Positions 1-11,977 of a DNA stretch of 64,000 nt are shown one piece after another. The translations under genes were made by a program, and so were the position numbers. The stretch is from Rhynchopus sp. YZ270_cl-10 (Eukaryota; Euglenozoa; Diplonemea; Diplonemida; Diplonemidae). Within the stretch, counting starts at the first letter, position 1, and every line of letters begins with the position of its first letter. The notes under the pieces are model-generated. The model was not told the origin of the DNA and did no database searches. It saw nothing but the letters and a program-made list of their open reading frames with translations. Location: NCBI GenBank assembly GCA_964035575.1, contig OZ037836.1, positions 1,922,001 through 1,986,000 of the forward strand. Direction: 5' to 3'.

Positions 1-1
1 A

Positions 2-3000
2 CTCCAGCTGTCTCCTGTGATGACGAACAACAGCACGAAGCTTTGCACTGGCAAGGTGGCCGACAGCTGGAGCAGTTTCCTGTCCCAGGCTCATGAGCTG
101 AATCGCTTCACACACGAGCACCCTTGTGTGATCTTTGACCAGTCCTCGGAGGAGGGGCGGGAGGTGCTGAACGCAGTGTCTTTGGTTCTCGGCCTGCGCC
201 ACTCGAAAGCGCTCACGTTTGTTGAGGTGACGTGCCACCTGAAGCCCTCAAAGGCGAAGGTCCTCCGCAGCTTTCAGGAAGAGAATGCGAGCTACTACCA
301 GCTGAAGGCGATGAACCCGACGGAGCAGTGGGAAGTGAGCATCGAGATGCGGCGTGAGGAGGGCCAGGAGGGGTTTGCTTTTCTCCATGCGGGTGCTGTG
401 CTGCTGCACAAGATCATCGCGAAGCAGGTGCACCTGGTGAGGGTTGACATCCGCAACAACGGTGTCGGTGTCGAGGGTGCGGAGCTGCTTCTGCAGGCGC
501 TGCGTGTCAACAGGCATGTTGTGCAGCTCAGCATCTGCGACACTGAGCAGCAAAAGCTCCAGACGCACCACAAGCCTCTGCAGGTGCGTGACACACACGC
601 ATGCGACGCAGAGGACGGGGACGATGCACACCTGGGGGAGGTTGTGGCACAGCGCATGATGTACATCCAGCACGTCATCAACATCAGGTGTGCGCACAAC
701 AGAGGCACCATTGTGGCGAGCACGTTCTCCGACCTGGGTGACACCTGGCCACAGTACGCCACGGAAGCGCTGTACGACGTGGACGTGGTGGACATGGCCT
801 TCTCGGACCTGTTCGACACCCGCCAGCGTGAGTCCGTTCGCTTCATCCGGCTTCTGCAGAAGGAGGTTGACGCACAGCAGCACGCAGCACAGCAACAGGA
901 GCTTGCTTTGAACAGGACGTACCCAAAGCTCCCAGGCGCGCTTGTTGCTGCTGCGTGCTTCTGCGACCCGTGCGACATTGAGCTGCTTCTGGACATGCAC
1001 TGCAACCCCTTCGAGACGGACGCGTTTGGCGAAACACCACAACTGAAGATGTGGCGCCGTCGCAACAGAGGCACAGACACTCATGTGATACACAGCCCTC
1101 TCTTGGACGGCCTGGTGCAGCGCCTTCACGTGTGTCTGGACAGGCTCCAGCCCGCAGTGTTCCGGTACGACGAGCCACTGTGGAAAGTGAAGAACTTTGC
1201 GCTGGAAGTGATGCGGATGGCAGACGACCGTGAACACATCTCTCTCGCAACTGAGCTGATCCACAACGTGCGCGTCAGCTGCGAAGCCTTGCTCGGGAGC
1301 GAGGCTGCCACGTTGTGCGTATCTGAGTGCGTCACGAACGTGGGGCGCATGATGCAGGACACCCTGGACGTCTGCAAGAAGTGCTCCGTCCTGGTGCTGC
1401 AGTGCCCTCTTGGCCGTCAGGAAGCAAGCCTCTTCTGTCTCAAGGTGTTTTGTTCGCGTGGGAACGAGCTCTTTCCCATTGTGCAGGCAACGGACGAGAT
1501 GCATGACATGACCGATATGCGCAGCACGGGGCGCAGGATGTGTCAAGGAATTGGAAATGCAAATCCTGACACGGAGCGTTACCAGAGTTTTACAAAATTA
1601 TGTAATTGGGATAGTCTTCAATGTAGGCATTGGTCTCGTCTTCCTGAGGAGAGAAAGCTTCCACGCAGAATGGACAAGAACGGAATACACTACTTCGAGC
1701 ACGAAGTTGCTTTGCAGGACACGGAACCATGGTCAGACATGCAAGAGGCAGACGTGTGCAGCACGCATCGCAGACTGTACGAAGACAGCTACGTTACAAA
1801 GCAGCAGTATCTGGACAAGGTGTGGAGCACAGCCGAGCAGGAGGCGAAGCAGATACGCAGGCAGAACGCTGACGGCTACTTTGTCTTCAAACACGACTGG
1901 GATGAAGACATGGAGGGTGGTGCGTGGGAGGACGGGAAGAAGGAGACACTGCCGACGCTTGTGGAGCAGTTGCGGCAGCCCTCTCTCAACCTGTACGACC
2001 CAACGGTGTTTGGGAGCCGCATTGAAACGGAGGAGAGCAGGGCCCAGCTGCGCACGTGGTCGAGGCTGTGGGGTGCTGTGAACGCTGTGCTGGTGACAAG
2101 CACGGAGAAGGAGCGGGTGCTCTTCCGCAAGGTGGAGAACGTGACGGACACTGTGCTGCTCCACCACCTCCACCTGAAGCGTGGTGAGCTGTACTGCCAG
2201 CCCGACATCACTCTCTGGGATGTGGAGCGCCGCTACAGAAACCGTGCTTTGGGTGACCACAACGACAGTGGGGACAACACAGCAAGGACGAAGGTGGAAT
2301 TCAACGACAACTCAGGAAGACTGTGGGAGGCGTCAGAGCGCAGATGGACAGGGAGGGGTGGCGAGGAGGCTGCGTATGAAGGCGAGCTTTGCTACGAACA
2401 TGAGTTCAAAGACAAATGCATGCAGGCACACAAGCAGGCACGCAAGGAGAGCGGGGAGGACGTGGGGTTTGATCTGAACACGTTACTCAGATGGGAAGAT
2501 GCGAAGCCTGAGGACCCTTTCCTGACACACGTCCCTGGCGAGCACGTTGAGGTGGAGACACGCAAGAACAGCAGCAGCATGACAACGATTCTGTTTAGCG
2601 CGCGTGGGAAGATGCACGGCGAGTGTGTGGGGCTGCTGAGCGACGGACACGACTTCCTCCTTCCTGCGCTTGAGATGTTTGTTGTGGAGGATGTGCAGGC
2701 ACGTGGCGCGTGCCTCCATGTCAGCCTCGTCGCACGTGGCTCGCTGCTGCGTACGGACAAAGAGCTCTGTGCCTGGTGCTCCAGCATGCAGAGTACTGGC
2801 CTGGATTCTGTTTGGGGCAAGAACGGTGATATGGATGAGTGTTTGCGTCCTGAGAGCAAGACAGCAAAGGACGACACAGTGGACAAGCAGAGCTTCTTGA
2901 GCACAGACGAGTGTGACGTCTTCTTCAGTCGCAAGTCTCAGATGCTCCACGGAATGGAACGGCAGGCCATATTGCACGATCTGAAGCGTATTGTCAGACC

Positions 3001-4856
3001 TGTGACCTATTTTGCATTCCACAGAATACAGGGTGCAGACGGACAGGTGACGAACCATAGTGGGTGTAGCCTGCCAAAGGCTGTGCCCACCACGTACCGC
3101 CCAGGGAAGACGTTTTTGAGTGGGTTGAACCGCAAGAAGCGTCCTGAAGGGGATCACACTGCAGAAGGCATGCGAAGGGCACACGGCGACGAACTCGGAC
3201 ACATCCCCGACGTTGAACTCGCGAAGGATTGGGAGAAGGACATGGATGTGAACGATGTGGTCACTGTTTCGGGAGCATCCATCCAGGCCTACCACGACGA
3301 GCACACAGACGAAGACGCGTACTTCAACACGACAGTCAAGGACACGTGCGACACACCTGGGCAGTGCCCCCCGCCTGTGAGCGATGTGTACGGAGGGAAG
3401 GAGTTCCGCATCACTGTCGGGGAGGTGCAGCAGCTGCTGAAGACAAGCACGATAGTCACGTCGCTGTCCCTCCCACTGCGTTTTGTGCAGTGTCTGATCG
3501 GCTCGTTCACGTCCGCGAAACAGCGTCTGCTGTTCTTCAACGTTTTCCGTGCAACGTCGCTGCTCAGCGTTGGCATCGACGAAGACTGGGAACGTGAGAA
3601 GAGCGTTGCCAGAAACGCTGCGACGGATATGCTTAAAGCGAGCGAAGTGCGGGTTTGCGATGCACGTGATTTTCTGAAGAGATCGGACATTGACCATAGC
3701 CAGAAGGAGCTTCAAATCGGCAAGCTGTACCGTAATCTGGTATTGATCGAGATCAACAAACAAATACTTGCGTATCTGGACGGCGAACTTGATGCCGACT
3801 GTGCAGAGCCTATTGAAGTCACCCGTGACAACTTCACATCGTGGATGGACACCGTACAGGCGGAACCTACACAGTACGGCTTCACCTCAAAGGAACATGC
3901 GAGACTGACGTTGGCGAAGTCGATGGTCGAACTGGGCACAGAAATGTGTGTCTCGCAGCAAGCCTTCTCCTTCACCTCTGGCATGGACGGTGAGCACAAC
4001 CAGCTCTGTGAGAAGACGCACCACAGCATCGCCATCCTTGCAGCCCCTGGGATGGACTTCTGTTACGTGCGGCCCACTCTGTGTGAGGCACCAAAGTACT
4101 TCGTGAGAATACCACGTAAAGGACATGGAGCACATGAGGGCTGGGCGTTCTTCCAAGAAGGCAAGCAACGTGAATTTGTGGACCGTCTGAAGGTGCTGTA
4201 CACATGCATCTTCGAATCTGCAAGGAAACAGCGTGTGCGGAATATGTGCATGATCCCGATGGGCCTTGGTGTTTTCACACACAACCTTGGGGCAGAACTG
4301 AAGAACCAAGTTGCAGAAATGTACTTCCGTGCGCAGTTCGAACTCCTTGCAGAACAGGATTGGGGTTTTGACAACGTATGTATTTGAGTAGTTCTTTCAT
4401 GTCCTTCACTTTCACATTCTCCTTTTACCTTTCCTCTCAAAACAGTATTGGCTCGATGCAAATGCGTTCAAGGAAATGGCGATCCGGACCTTGAAGAAAG
4501 GACTGCACGACTGTGGCGACTACAACAACGAGGCACAGGGGTTGTATTTGAGGTGCAACATTGTTTTCCACAACAAAGACACGAGGTTTCTTGCAGTGCG
4601 CCTCGCCCATCTGAAGAAATCACCTTCGCTATTGTTACCATCTGACTCGCAGGCACTGCTGCAGGGACAGTACGGCATGTACTGGGAGGAAGGCAGGTCT
4701 TGGAACTATGTTGGCGAAGAAGACTTGGTGGCCACATCGACAGGTGTGCTGATGAACTACAGCATTTCGAAGAAGGCACTTAACCTCGACTTCTCTGCAC
4801 TGAACTGCAGCGAAGACACCAGCCCCGTTGCCGGTGCAGATGATGAAGACTTCTGA
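2..4856 (+). CDS. Large protein of unknown function, two exons visible, 5' end beyond the window edge
   Basis: The reading frame is open from the first bases, so the true start may lie upstream; the first in-window ATG is at 20. Exon 1 runs to 4375 and exon 2 from 4446 to 4856, joined in phase 0 across a 70-bp intron. From the ATG the protein is about 1588 residues. I recognise no single family. Around residues 118-170 there is a ribonuclease-inhibitor-like LRR segment (VDIRNNGVGVEGAELLLQAL). Around residues 300-345 is an ankyrin-like helix pair (DIELLLDMHCNPF). The last ~300 residues, spanning the intron, contain MIPMGLGVF and GEEDLVATSTG; the first resembles the glycine-rich loop of macro-type folds, but this is only an impression. 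The C-terminus is acidic (DDEDF). No signal peptide or membrane segment is visible. Long antisense frames exist but look like shadows. Confidence 0.85.
4376..4445 (+). other. Spliceosomal intron, 70 bp
   Basis: The donor is GTATGT at 4376 and the acceptor is a pyrimidine-rich stretch ending in ACAG at 4445. Removing it joins two open frames in phase 0 (FDNV is replaced by FDN-YWLDANAF). Without removal the frame stops three codons into the intron. The donor matches the two introns of the M16 gene. Confidence 0.85.
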
Positions 4857-5265
4857 CATGCATGCTCTGCAATGCAGGACACATGCACGGCCTTGCGGTG
4901 CAGGACACCTAGCACTGCTGCACTGAACTCACGTGGGTGCCGTTTCCGTTAAAGATGTTGGCGTCCAATATCCAAGAAAAAGGCCATCAGGCTTACAGTC
5001 CCAGCATGAGCGAGTTGCAACGTACTGTTATTCATCGTGTTTCTGTGTGTGATGTGGGTGAGGAAGCGTTCCAACTTTTCAACATCTCCCCCATTTTTCT
5101 ATTCGCGATTTTCCCCACCCCCGTATTTAGAATCAACAGAGTGTGGGCATTAATATTTTTGATTTTGTGGTGTTACTGATCTGCTGTCGGGGACATGTCA
5201 ACGACATGTCAAGGACATGTCAATATAGGGGGGGTGTGTCATTTTCCCCTGTAAACCTTGTGTCA

Positions 5266-5307
5266 AGGACCTGTCAATATGGGCCCTTTCGGGAACACCA
5301 TTTTGTT
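5266..5307 (+). repeat. Dispersed repeat, inverted partner at 8367-8406
   Basis: The stretch AGGACCTGTCAATAT followed by CTTTCGGGAACACCATT is found again in reverse complement at 8367-8406. The two copies bracket the first LRR gene in opposite orientation. Confidence 0.7.
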
Positions 5308-5912
5308 GAAATAAATAGTCTTTTCCCCGCATCAGTGTTTTGGTTTCTGTTTTCCAACAGAAAAGCAACATCCTTGCTGAATGCGCACGACACCCTATTA
5401 TTCTATCAGTTTTTGTTTTAACTAATGTATGCACTTCAGCTGAAATGTGGCACAATTGTGTGGTCTTATATTGTTTCTCTTCCGTAAGGGTGGTCAACTT
5501 ATTTCCTATTGGTATGAGGACAGTCTCGTGGGTCTTATGTGTGTTCTTGGTGTTCTGCTGATAGGCAAGCTCCTTGCTCGTGTGGTATGTTCTCGGGTTT
5601 GCGGGTTGTGTATTAAGATCCCATGCAATGCTAAAAGGAAATTGAACACCGTACCCCTACTCCCATCCTTTTTCCATTTTTCTAATCCGGGGCGGGTTGG
5701 AGTAGAGCCACATTTCACCGACAGGTCGAGGTGTGTGCGTTTCACCAAGGCAAAGTAGGAGTGCGGTTTCAACTTTACCCAGCACGCTCGTGGGTTTCAT
5801 AGGGCTGATACACAGGATAGGATATAGAGACTGTGAGACCAGAACCCCGAGAGCTCACATGAAACCCACGAGATAGACACCATAATAAAAAAAAAGTAGT
5901 TTTCCTCCCCCT

Positions 5913-6102
5913 TTTTCTTCCACACGCGCTGGGTTTTGTGCTCGCTCATTTTTATCAAAAAGGTTTCCTACGAATCGTTTCCCCATGTATTGCACGGGAA
6001 ACAATATGACAAACAGGTGCAGGGTGGTTCCGTGCATATCATAGAACCTGGCACCTTGTGTGTCTTCCAAAAAACCAAATGCGTTATGTGCGAAGTTTTG
6101 AA
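5913..6102 (+). repeat. Dispersed ~190-bp repeat, copy 1
   Basis: It starts CTTCCACACGCGCTGG and ends near CGAAGTTTTGAAG. A second, nearly full copy lies at 25959-26160 and a 60-bp head-only copy at 33062-33120. It lies upstream of LRR genes in more than one place, so it may have travelled with segmental duplications. Confidence 0.75.
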
Positions 6103-6490
6103 GTCAAAGTAACAATCTTTGTTTGCTCTCTGCACACCTGCCGTGCTCCGAATAGAGCGCGAAGTGCACGCAGGGGTGTTACGTGCAAGAAGCCTTTGTC
6201 GCAACTGCCGACACTGCTGCAGTTGCGCATTTACCGTCACAGCCGATGTAGCGACCACGGCAAGAAGCCTTGCTGTGCTCTGCTTCTTACAGAAGGATTG
6301 CACCTTTGATGGCTCTCCAGCCCTGCAGCTGTACGCCGGGTACACAGACCTGCTTACCTTGTTTGAACAGTACGCCCTCCTCCAGCTGCGCATATGCATA
6401 CGTGCCTGCACAGCGTTACCGCAATGTCTCCTGCCTTTTAGTGTGCTTCTTCTTGCCCCACCCAAAACACCTGAAACAGAGAGAGACAAA

Positions 6491-8268
6491 ATGGAAATAT
6501 GTGTGAAGAGCTTTGACGGAGAGAAGTACACAGTCGAGGTGGGTGTGGATGATACAACTGCGGACATACGGCGGAAGGTGGCGACTGCAGCAGAGTTGTG
6601 CGAAGACGGCTTTGACATGAGCTTTGGAGGGAAGCTGCTGGCCGAAGGAGACGACACGACGCAGCTGAGTGCTGGGGACACAGTTGTGCTGAAGAAGATG
6701 CTGTCACAGAAGGACGACGCCATTGCAGCTCTTCGTGACTTGGGTGAGACACGGCTGACTACAGACAGGTTGTATGGTCTGACAGATCCCAAGCTGGTGC
6801 ATTTGTTTCTGCAGGCGGAGGTTGTTACTGAGATCCCCGATACCTTCTTGCAAGGTAGTCCGTATGAAGAGCTTTATCTCAGTGGTGTCCCAGGTGTGAC
6901 GAAAATAGGGAGCAACTTCCTCCGTGGGTGCACCTCATTGCACACAGCTGAGGGGACAAAAACGTGAGGTGGCAGCCCCCCGGCATTTTTGCCCTGGCGT
7001 CCCCGGATATAATCTCTTTTTTGAGTGAACGAAGGCCACGCGTGGGATGGTTGCATTGCACTTTTGCAAACCCGGGCACATGATACTGGAGGGTCCAAAG
7101 CAACTGGAGGAGGTGTATGCTGGGCTTTTTGTGCCCTCAGGGATTTAAGCGACCCTGCACCTACTTTACGACCATGCACAGCTTTTGCTTTTCTTTTCTT
7201 TGCTTTTCTTTGCTTTTTGTAGGTGCTAACCTGCGGCAGTGGTTTGCATCATTGGGTGTTCCACTCACCGCAGTTTAGAGAATTAGGAGATGCCAGTCAT
7301 TCGTTCCTCCCATTGGAATGACTGGTGGTTTTATTGTTGTTTATTTCTTTTGACGCTGCCAGAGTGCGGCGGACCTTGAACTGGCTTATATACTAACCTA
7401 GGCCACCAGCGGTGGTATACGGCCCCTGTTCACTTAGGTGTCGCTTCTTTGTTGGGTATAAGTCAGCAAATGGGATCAAGCCACTCTCTGGCACACCGTG
7501 GTGCCATCCTTCCCTTTTGCTGGTTTTTCTTTTTGCGGGGGTGGATCACGTTTTTCAAGTTTAATCTCATTGCACACAGCTGATTTATCTGGGTGGAGCA
7601 ATGTGACGCACATTGATTACCACTTCCTGTACAACTGCAGAGCATTGCGGACCCTTGACTTGTCTGGGTGGCACAGTGTGACTCACATAGGGAGGTGCTT
7701 CCTCTACAACTGCACCTCGTTGACCACACTGGATATTTCTGGGTGGGGCAACGTGACGCGAATTGGAGACAGCTTCCTCCACAACTGCACTGCGGCTACC
7801 TCGCTAGACGTGTCCGGGTGGAGCAATGTGACGCAGGTTGGGAGTCACTTCCTCTGCTACTGCGATTCATTGACCACACTCGACTTATCTGGGTGGAACA
7901 ATGTGACGCAAATAGGGAGCTACTTTCTGGCCTACTGCACCGCATTGCGAACCGTTGACTTCTCTGGGTGGCACAGTGTGACGCACGTTTCATTTGCCTT
8001 CCTCTCCAACTGCAGCGCGTTGACGGCACTTGACGTATCTGGGTGGAGCAATGTGACGGACATTGGGATCGATTTCGTCATCAACTGCAGCGCACTGAAA
8101 ACACTTGACATGTCTGGGTGGACGAGTGTGACGCAAATTGGTCATGGCTTACTACAAGGATGCGACGTACCTACGATCAACGTCACCGGATCGAGCAGTG
8201 TTGTGGCAAATCATGTGTACGGCCGTAACCTCGTAGGCGATACCAAGCGCAAATGTGTGTGCATGTGA
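6491..8268 (+). CDS. Ubiquitin-like/BspA-type LRR protein with CVCM C-terminus, interrupted by an insertion
   Basis: The start MEICVKSFDGEKYTVEV matches the first strands of ubiquitin, and residues 1-70 form the ubiquitin-like domain. A conserved linker follows (DAIAALRDLGETRLT, DPKLVHLFLQAEVVTEIP), then nine LRRs of the pattern LDLSGWxNVTxIGxxFLxNC. The tail is INVTGSSSVV, a basic stretch TKRK and CVCM at the end, a possible CaaX-type lipidation signal. The coding frame is broken at 6952-7565 by a 614-bp insertion with an 18-bp target duplication. Removing the insert and one duplicate leaves an open frame of 381 residues. Splicing from GTGAGG at 6964 to the AG at 7559 would also keep frame, adding about twelve residues. 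The ATG follows a leader shared with the ankyrin gene. Confidence 0.8.
6952..7565 (+). mobile_element. 614-bp insertion in the LRR gene, 18-bp target duplication
   Basis: CTCATTGCACACAGCTGA occurs at 6934-6951 and again at 7566-7583. Intact paralogues have it once at this position. The insert has no long frame of its own and no terminal inverted repeats. It contains a perfect 10-bp hairpin (CCAGTCATTC, 7293-7325) and GCTAACCTGCGGCAGT, which is close to a segment of the insert at 23668-24272. The duplication length fits target-primed retrotransposition (SINE-like or truncated LINE). It could also act as an intron (GTGAGG at 6964 to TTTTTCAAG at 7559). Confidence 0.75.
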
Positions 8269-8366
8269 GGCATGTGTTTCGGGAGGCTAGCGACCCTTTT
8301 GATTTTCGCCATTTTTTGAGGTGATCAGGAACGCACATTGTTCACGGTATGGTGTGGTGAAATGAG

Positions 8367-8406
8367 AACAATGGTGTTCCCGAAAGTGCCGATATTGACA
8401 GGTCCT
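8367..8406 (-). repeat. Inverted partner of the repeat at 5266-5307
   Basis: Reverse complement of 5266-5307 with a few substitutions. Confidence 0.7.
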
Positions 8407-8555
8407 GGGATCCACTCTATCATTCCTTAGCACTTTACGGACCGTGTACACTGTGTGTACTGTGCGAGGTACCCACGGCACAGGACCTCACAAGTTCTCA
8501 GTAGCTTACTAACTCTCACCTAACTCAGGAGGTACCCTAATATTCGCCCCTGGTT

Positions 8556-8640
8556 GCCCCAATTCGCGCCAATTCGCGTTTTGTACTTAGCCGTTTTTTC
8601 GCGAAAAAAAACGCGAATTGGCGCGAATTGGCGCGACACG
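8556..8640. repeat. Hairpin of CGCGAATTGG units
   Basis: CGCCAATTCGCGCCAATTCG on the left arm is answered by its reverse complement on the right arm, with a short T/A-rich loop. A further CGCCAATTCGCG copy follows at about 8659. It may be a small palindromic element. Confidence 0.65.
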
Positions 8641-8781
8641 ATTAGGGTATGAAATTCGCGCCAATTCGCGTTTTTTTCCCCAGGTACCTGGTGGTGCCGA
8701 AATTCCCCAGCCAAAATTGGTCGCAAAATCGGCCGATTTTTCAAAAATCTCAAAAAAAAAAAAATGTTTTTTTTTTTTTTC

Positions 8782-8830
8782 ACAAGGGAAGGCTCGTTTT
8801 TCCATTTAATGTTACAAAGTAACAATAAAA
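8782..8830 (-). repeat. Dispersed repeat, inverted partner at 11742-11790
   Basis: GGAAGGCTCGTTTTTCCATT and the following TAATGTTACAAAGTAACAAT appear in reverse complement at 11742-11790. Long C and A/T runs lie on both sides of each copy. Confidence 0.7.
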
Positions 8831-9050
8831 CCACTTTTTCGGCGACCGGGAACCCCCCCCCCCCCCCCCCTTTGTTACACGGAAAAACTGTTTTTCCGAA
8901 TTGGCATTTATTGTTACAGTGGGCATACACCGGGTGATGATGAAATTTTTAGCCGGCATTTGCATTTCCGGAATCCGTCCGGCCAGTGGTGGGGTCAATT
9001 TGACGAAATGGACAAGTTCTCGTTTTTGGTCAATTTCCGCGCAGTACACA

Positions 9051-9539
9051 GTACAGTACAGTACAGTACAGTACAGTACAGTACAGTACAGTACAGTACA
9101 GTACAGTACAGTACAGTACAGTACAGTACAGTACAGTACAGTACAGTACAGTACAGTACAGTACAGTACAGTACAGTACAGTACAGTACAGTACAGTACA
9201 GTACAGTACAGTACAGTACAGTACAGTACAGTACAGTACAGTACAGTACAGTACAGTACAGTACAGTACAGTACAGTACAGTACAGTACAGTACAGTACA
9301 GTACAGTACAGTACAGTACAGTACAGTACAGTACAGTACAGTACAGTACAGTACAGTACAGTACAGTACAGTACAGTACAGTACAGTACAGTACAGTACA
9401 GTACAGTACAGTACAGTACAGTACAGTACAGTACAGTACAGTACAGTACAGTACAGTACAGTACAGTACAGTACAGTACAGTACAGTACAGTACAGTACA
9501 GTACAGTACAGTACAGTACAGTACAGTACAGTACAGTAC
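9051..9539. repeat. Pentanucleotide array (GTACA)n, about 98 copies
   Basis: A near-perfect tandem array of GTACA. The unit contains no stop in any of six frames, which creates long spurious frames (YSTVQ and YCTVL repeats) on both strands. I regard it as a microsatellite, not coding. Confidence 0.95.
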
Positions 9540-11741
9540 TGTACTGTTTGGCCTGTCGACGTAATAATACGAAGACAGGGGGGCGGTGCCAACAATTTTC
9601 CAATGATGTAACGTTTTATCTGATTGATTTATCGGAGGAATAAGAAAAAAGAAAAAAAAAAACTTTTGTATTTTGTGTATTCCCGAAACAAAAAACTGAA
9701 GTAGAAGGTACCAAATGTTCACACGAACATCGGTTTCACGATATTCACCCACCATTTAAAGGGAAATCACTGAAGATGTCCACCCTTTTGAATACAACTG
9801 TATGATTCTTAGGACTGAAACAGGGTTAATATCAGAAACCAATCTACTGAAGTTTCAACTTGTGCATGAAGCATTTTACTTTTCTTTTCTACGTTTTGCA
9901 AAACACACAACATAAAAAGAAAGATGGGACCATTTTTGTTGATCCCTCACCATATACTATCAATTTATTGATTGCATATGATGAAAATACTGATTGATTT
10001 ATCGTTTCGGTACTTTCAAGCGATGCTTCGTTATGTCATTGGGGTACCTGGGTGGTGACACCTGTCAAAAATTTTCACTAGTCATCACCTGCACGCGGGT
10101 GTCACAAACACCCAAACTGGGAAAGCCTTCAAGGCGGTAATGGATTATACAGTTGCTATTACAGCAACTTGACCGAGGAATCCTCCCACGGCTCGACTTT
10201 TACACAAGAGCGCTTTTGCATCGCGTACTTCGATCGCGGTGCTTCTCTTAGCGGGTACACGAAGCTGTACGAAGTTGTGCACAGGTGGCATCGCATCCTG
10301 ACCCACTTCGTCGAGAGCATGAACTTCCAGAAGCACATGTCTTCCATTGCCACTCAGAGAACTACGTCGAGAGTTCCGCAGATTCGAAGAGTGGTGCAAG
10401 CAGAAATACCAGGTATCTCAGAGATATGCAGCTTCTTGTGGCAGCGGGCATCTTTGGGGGGGACAGCCCCCATTTTGCTGTGGAAACAACCAAACTCGCA
10501 GTCCATTTTTTTCACTCACGTATTTTCCCCTCGCCGTTATTTTTTTCGCGCGAAAATGCCTTTTTTGGCACATTTCAACCAATCCAAACCCGTGGTGACC
10601 TCTCTCAGTCAAATTTGTGGTCATTTTCTCCTTGTGACAGAATTTCCCCTTGCAGAATATTGGGCAAGTTGCATTTTGCAACCGAAAATGCAACAGATTC
10701 AGGTAGAGGGGTGAAAAAAAAATGAGCTTAGTGAGGCCGCCAGCGTGCCACCGTGGACATGGAGGAGTACGTGATAGAATGTGCGACAGCAAGCAGGAGA
10801 CTGGGGGGAGTATGTGCGAGTGTCGGAAGCTGTGGACCATGCGTCAACACATGCTCACGCACAGAAGCATTCTGATACATGCAATGAAGTTGGCAGGAGA
10901 TGCCACCAGGGGTCAGTCGGGTGTAGCCCCGTAATAATACCCTGTAAATAACCCCGTCCCAAAATCTCTCCGTCCCTCATTCGTGTGGTTTTCCTTCTAG
11001 TTTGTTTGGTATGATCTTGATAACAATAAAAATATAACTGGTCTCATGATAACCCCATTTTGCGTACTTGGTATTTTTTATATCAGGAGCACCAATATCA
11101 GTGTTTTTCGTTGAACGCAGCCAAATAGGGGTAAAAATCTGTTTGGCGCAAGGTGAAATAGGATTCAAGGGGAAATACTGTTATACAAGATCTGAACGTT
11201 GGCTTTCTTTTTGTCTAGTTTCTTAATACACTACGTGTTAGGAAACAAAAAACATACACCGTCTAGCAGCTCTCCGTGTTTCCCCCGTGGTTCTCCCGCG
11301 GGTTGTCTGTACCCCCTGCATCACACCAGGAATATAATCCCTTATTACGGAGCTTGATCTTGCACCTTACGTTCCCTAAACTTACGAAAAATATAAATGG
11401 CGCCGCAGGCGGAAAAAAAATAGGGTACAGTGTAAAAATGCTGGTTTACACCACACAGTCACTCAACAAACCCTTTTTTGCGGAGCAAAAAAGAAAAATG
11501 GCGCCGCAGGCAAAAAAAAAATTAAGGGGTACGGTACCTCTTCGAGCGCAGCGAGCAGAAAATTTTTGTTACCACAGGGAAAAAGTCACTTTTTTCCCGC
11601 CATTGTTACAACAAAAAAATTTTTTCCTCGGATTTCGATCGGGACCCCCCCCCCCAACCTTAGGCAGAAAAACACTTTTTCCCGCCATTGTTACAAAAAA
11701 AAAGTTTTTTCCCGGATTTTGGCCTGACCCACCCCCCCCCC
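9540..11741. other. Gene-free repeat-derived DNA
   Basis: No convincing gene is seen. Identifiable pieces are 9917-9990, shared with 48943-49013, and 11045-11095, an inverted copy of part of 49629-49695. C runs and A/T runs are frequent, and ATGGCGCCGCAGGC occurs twice near 11396 and 11498. Confidence 0.6.
9917..9990 (+). repeat. Dispersed repeat shared with 48943-49013
   Basis: Both copies contain AGATGGGACCATTTTTGTTG and TGATTGCATATGATGAAAAT with almost no differences. Confidence 0.8.
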
Positions 11742-11785
11742 TTTTTATTGTTACTTTGTAACATTAAATGGAAAAACGAGCCTTC

Positions 11786-11975
11786 CCCAAGTGTTTTTGA
11801 GGCCTGCTCACTACACCCTAGGCACCCTTCTGAGACCAAAAAGTCAAAAAAAGCAAGAATTGGGCTGTTTTGAGCCTCTAAAGTCAATTCCCCAGCCATT
11901 TTTTGTACCACCCCAGCCATTTTGTATGGGCCAGCGCCTTAGCGAAAAATCGAAAAATCTCAAAAAAAAAATTTT
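11786..11975 (+). repeat. Left direct flank of the 4-kb fold-back
   Basis: About 190 bp starting near GAGGCCTGCTCACTACACCC, repeated in the same orientation at 16030-16222 on the other side of the inverted-repeat structure. Direct outer flanks around inverted inner arms give a composite-element layout. Confidence 0.8.
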
Positions 11976-11977
11976 TT

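Larger units (their letters stand above)
4857..6490. other. Gene-poor spacer with dispersed repeats
   Basis: No convincing gene is seen. Near 5198-5235 ACATGTCA is repeated. The frame 5' of the LRR gene stays open for about 124 codons upstream of its ATG (from 6119), but that stretch is cysteine-rich and shares nothing with the paralogues, so I treat it as leader. Confidence 0.6.

Noticed and set aside
248-1546. 432-codon minus-strand frame opposite the first gene, and a similar 426-codon frame at 2483-3763
   Set aside because: Both are antisense to a clear spliced gene, have odd composition (His/Val/Leu-rich), and no domains. They follow from third-position bias of the sense strand.
6119-6490. 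N-terminal extension of the first LRR gene
   Set aside because: The frame is open, but paralogues start at MEIC with the conserved leader directly before it.
9051-9539. Long frames of YSTVQ and YCTVL repeats on both strands
   Set aside because: They are translations of a GTACA microsatellite with no stops in any frame.
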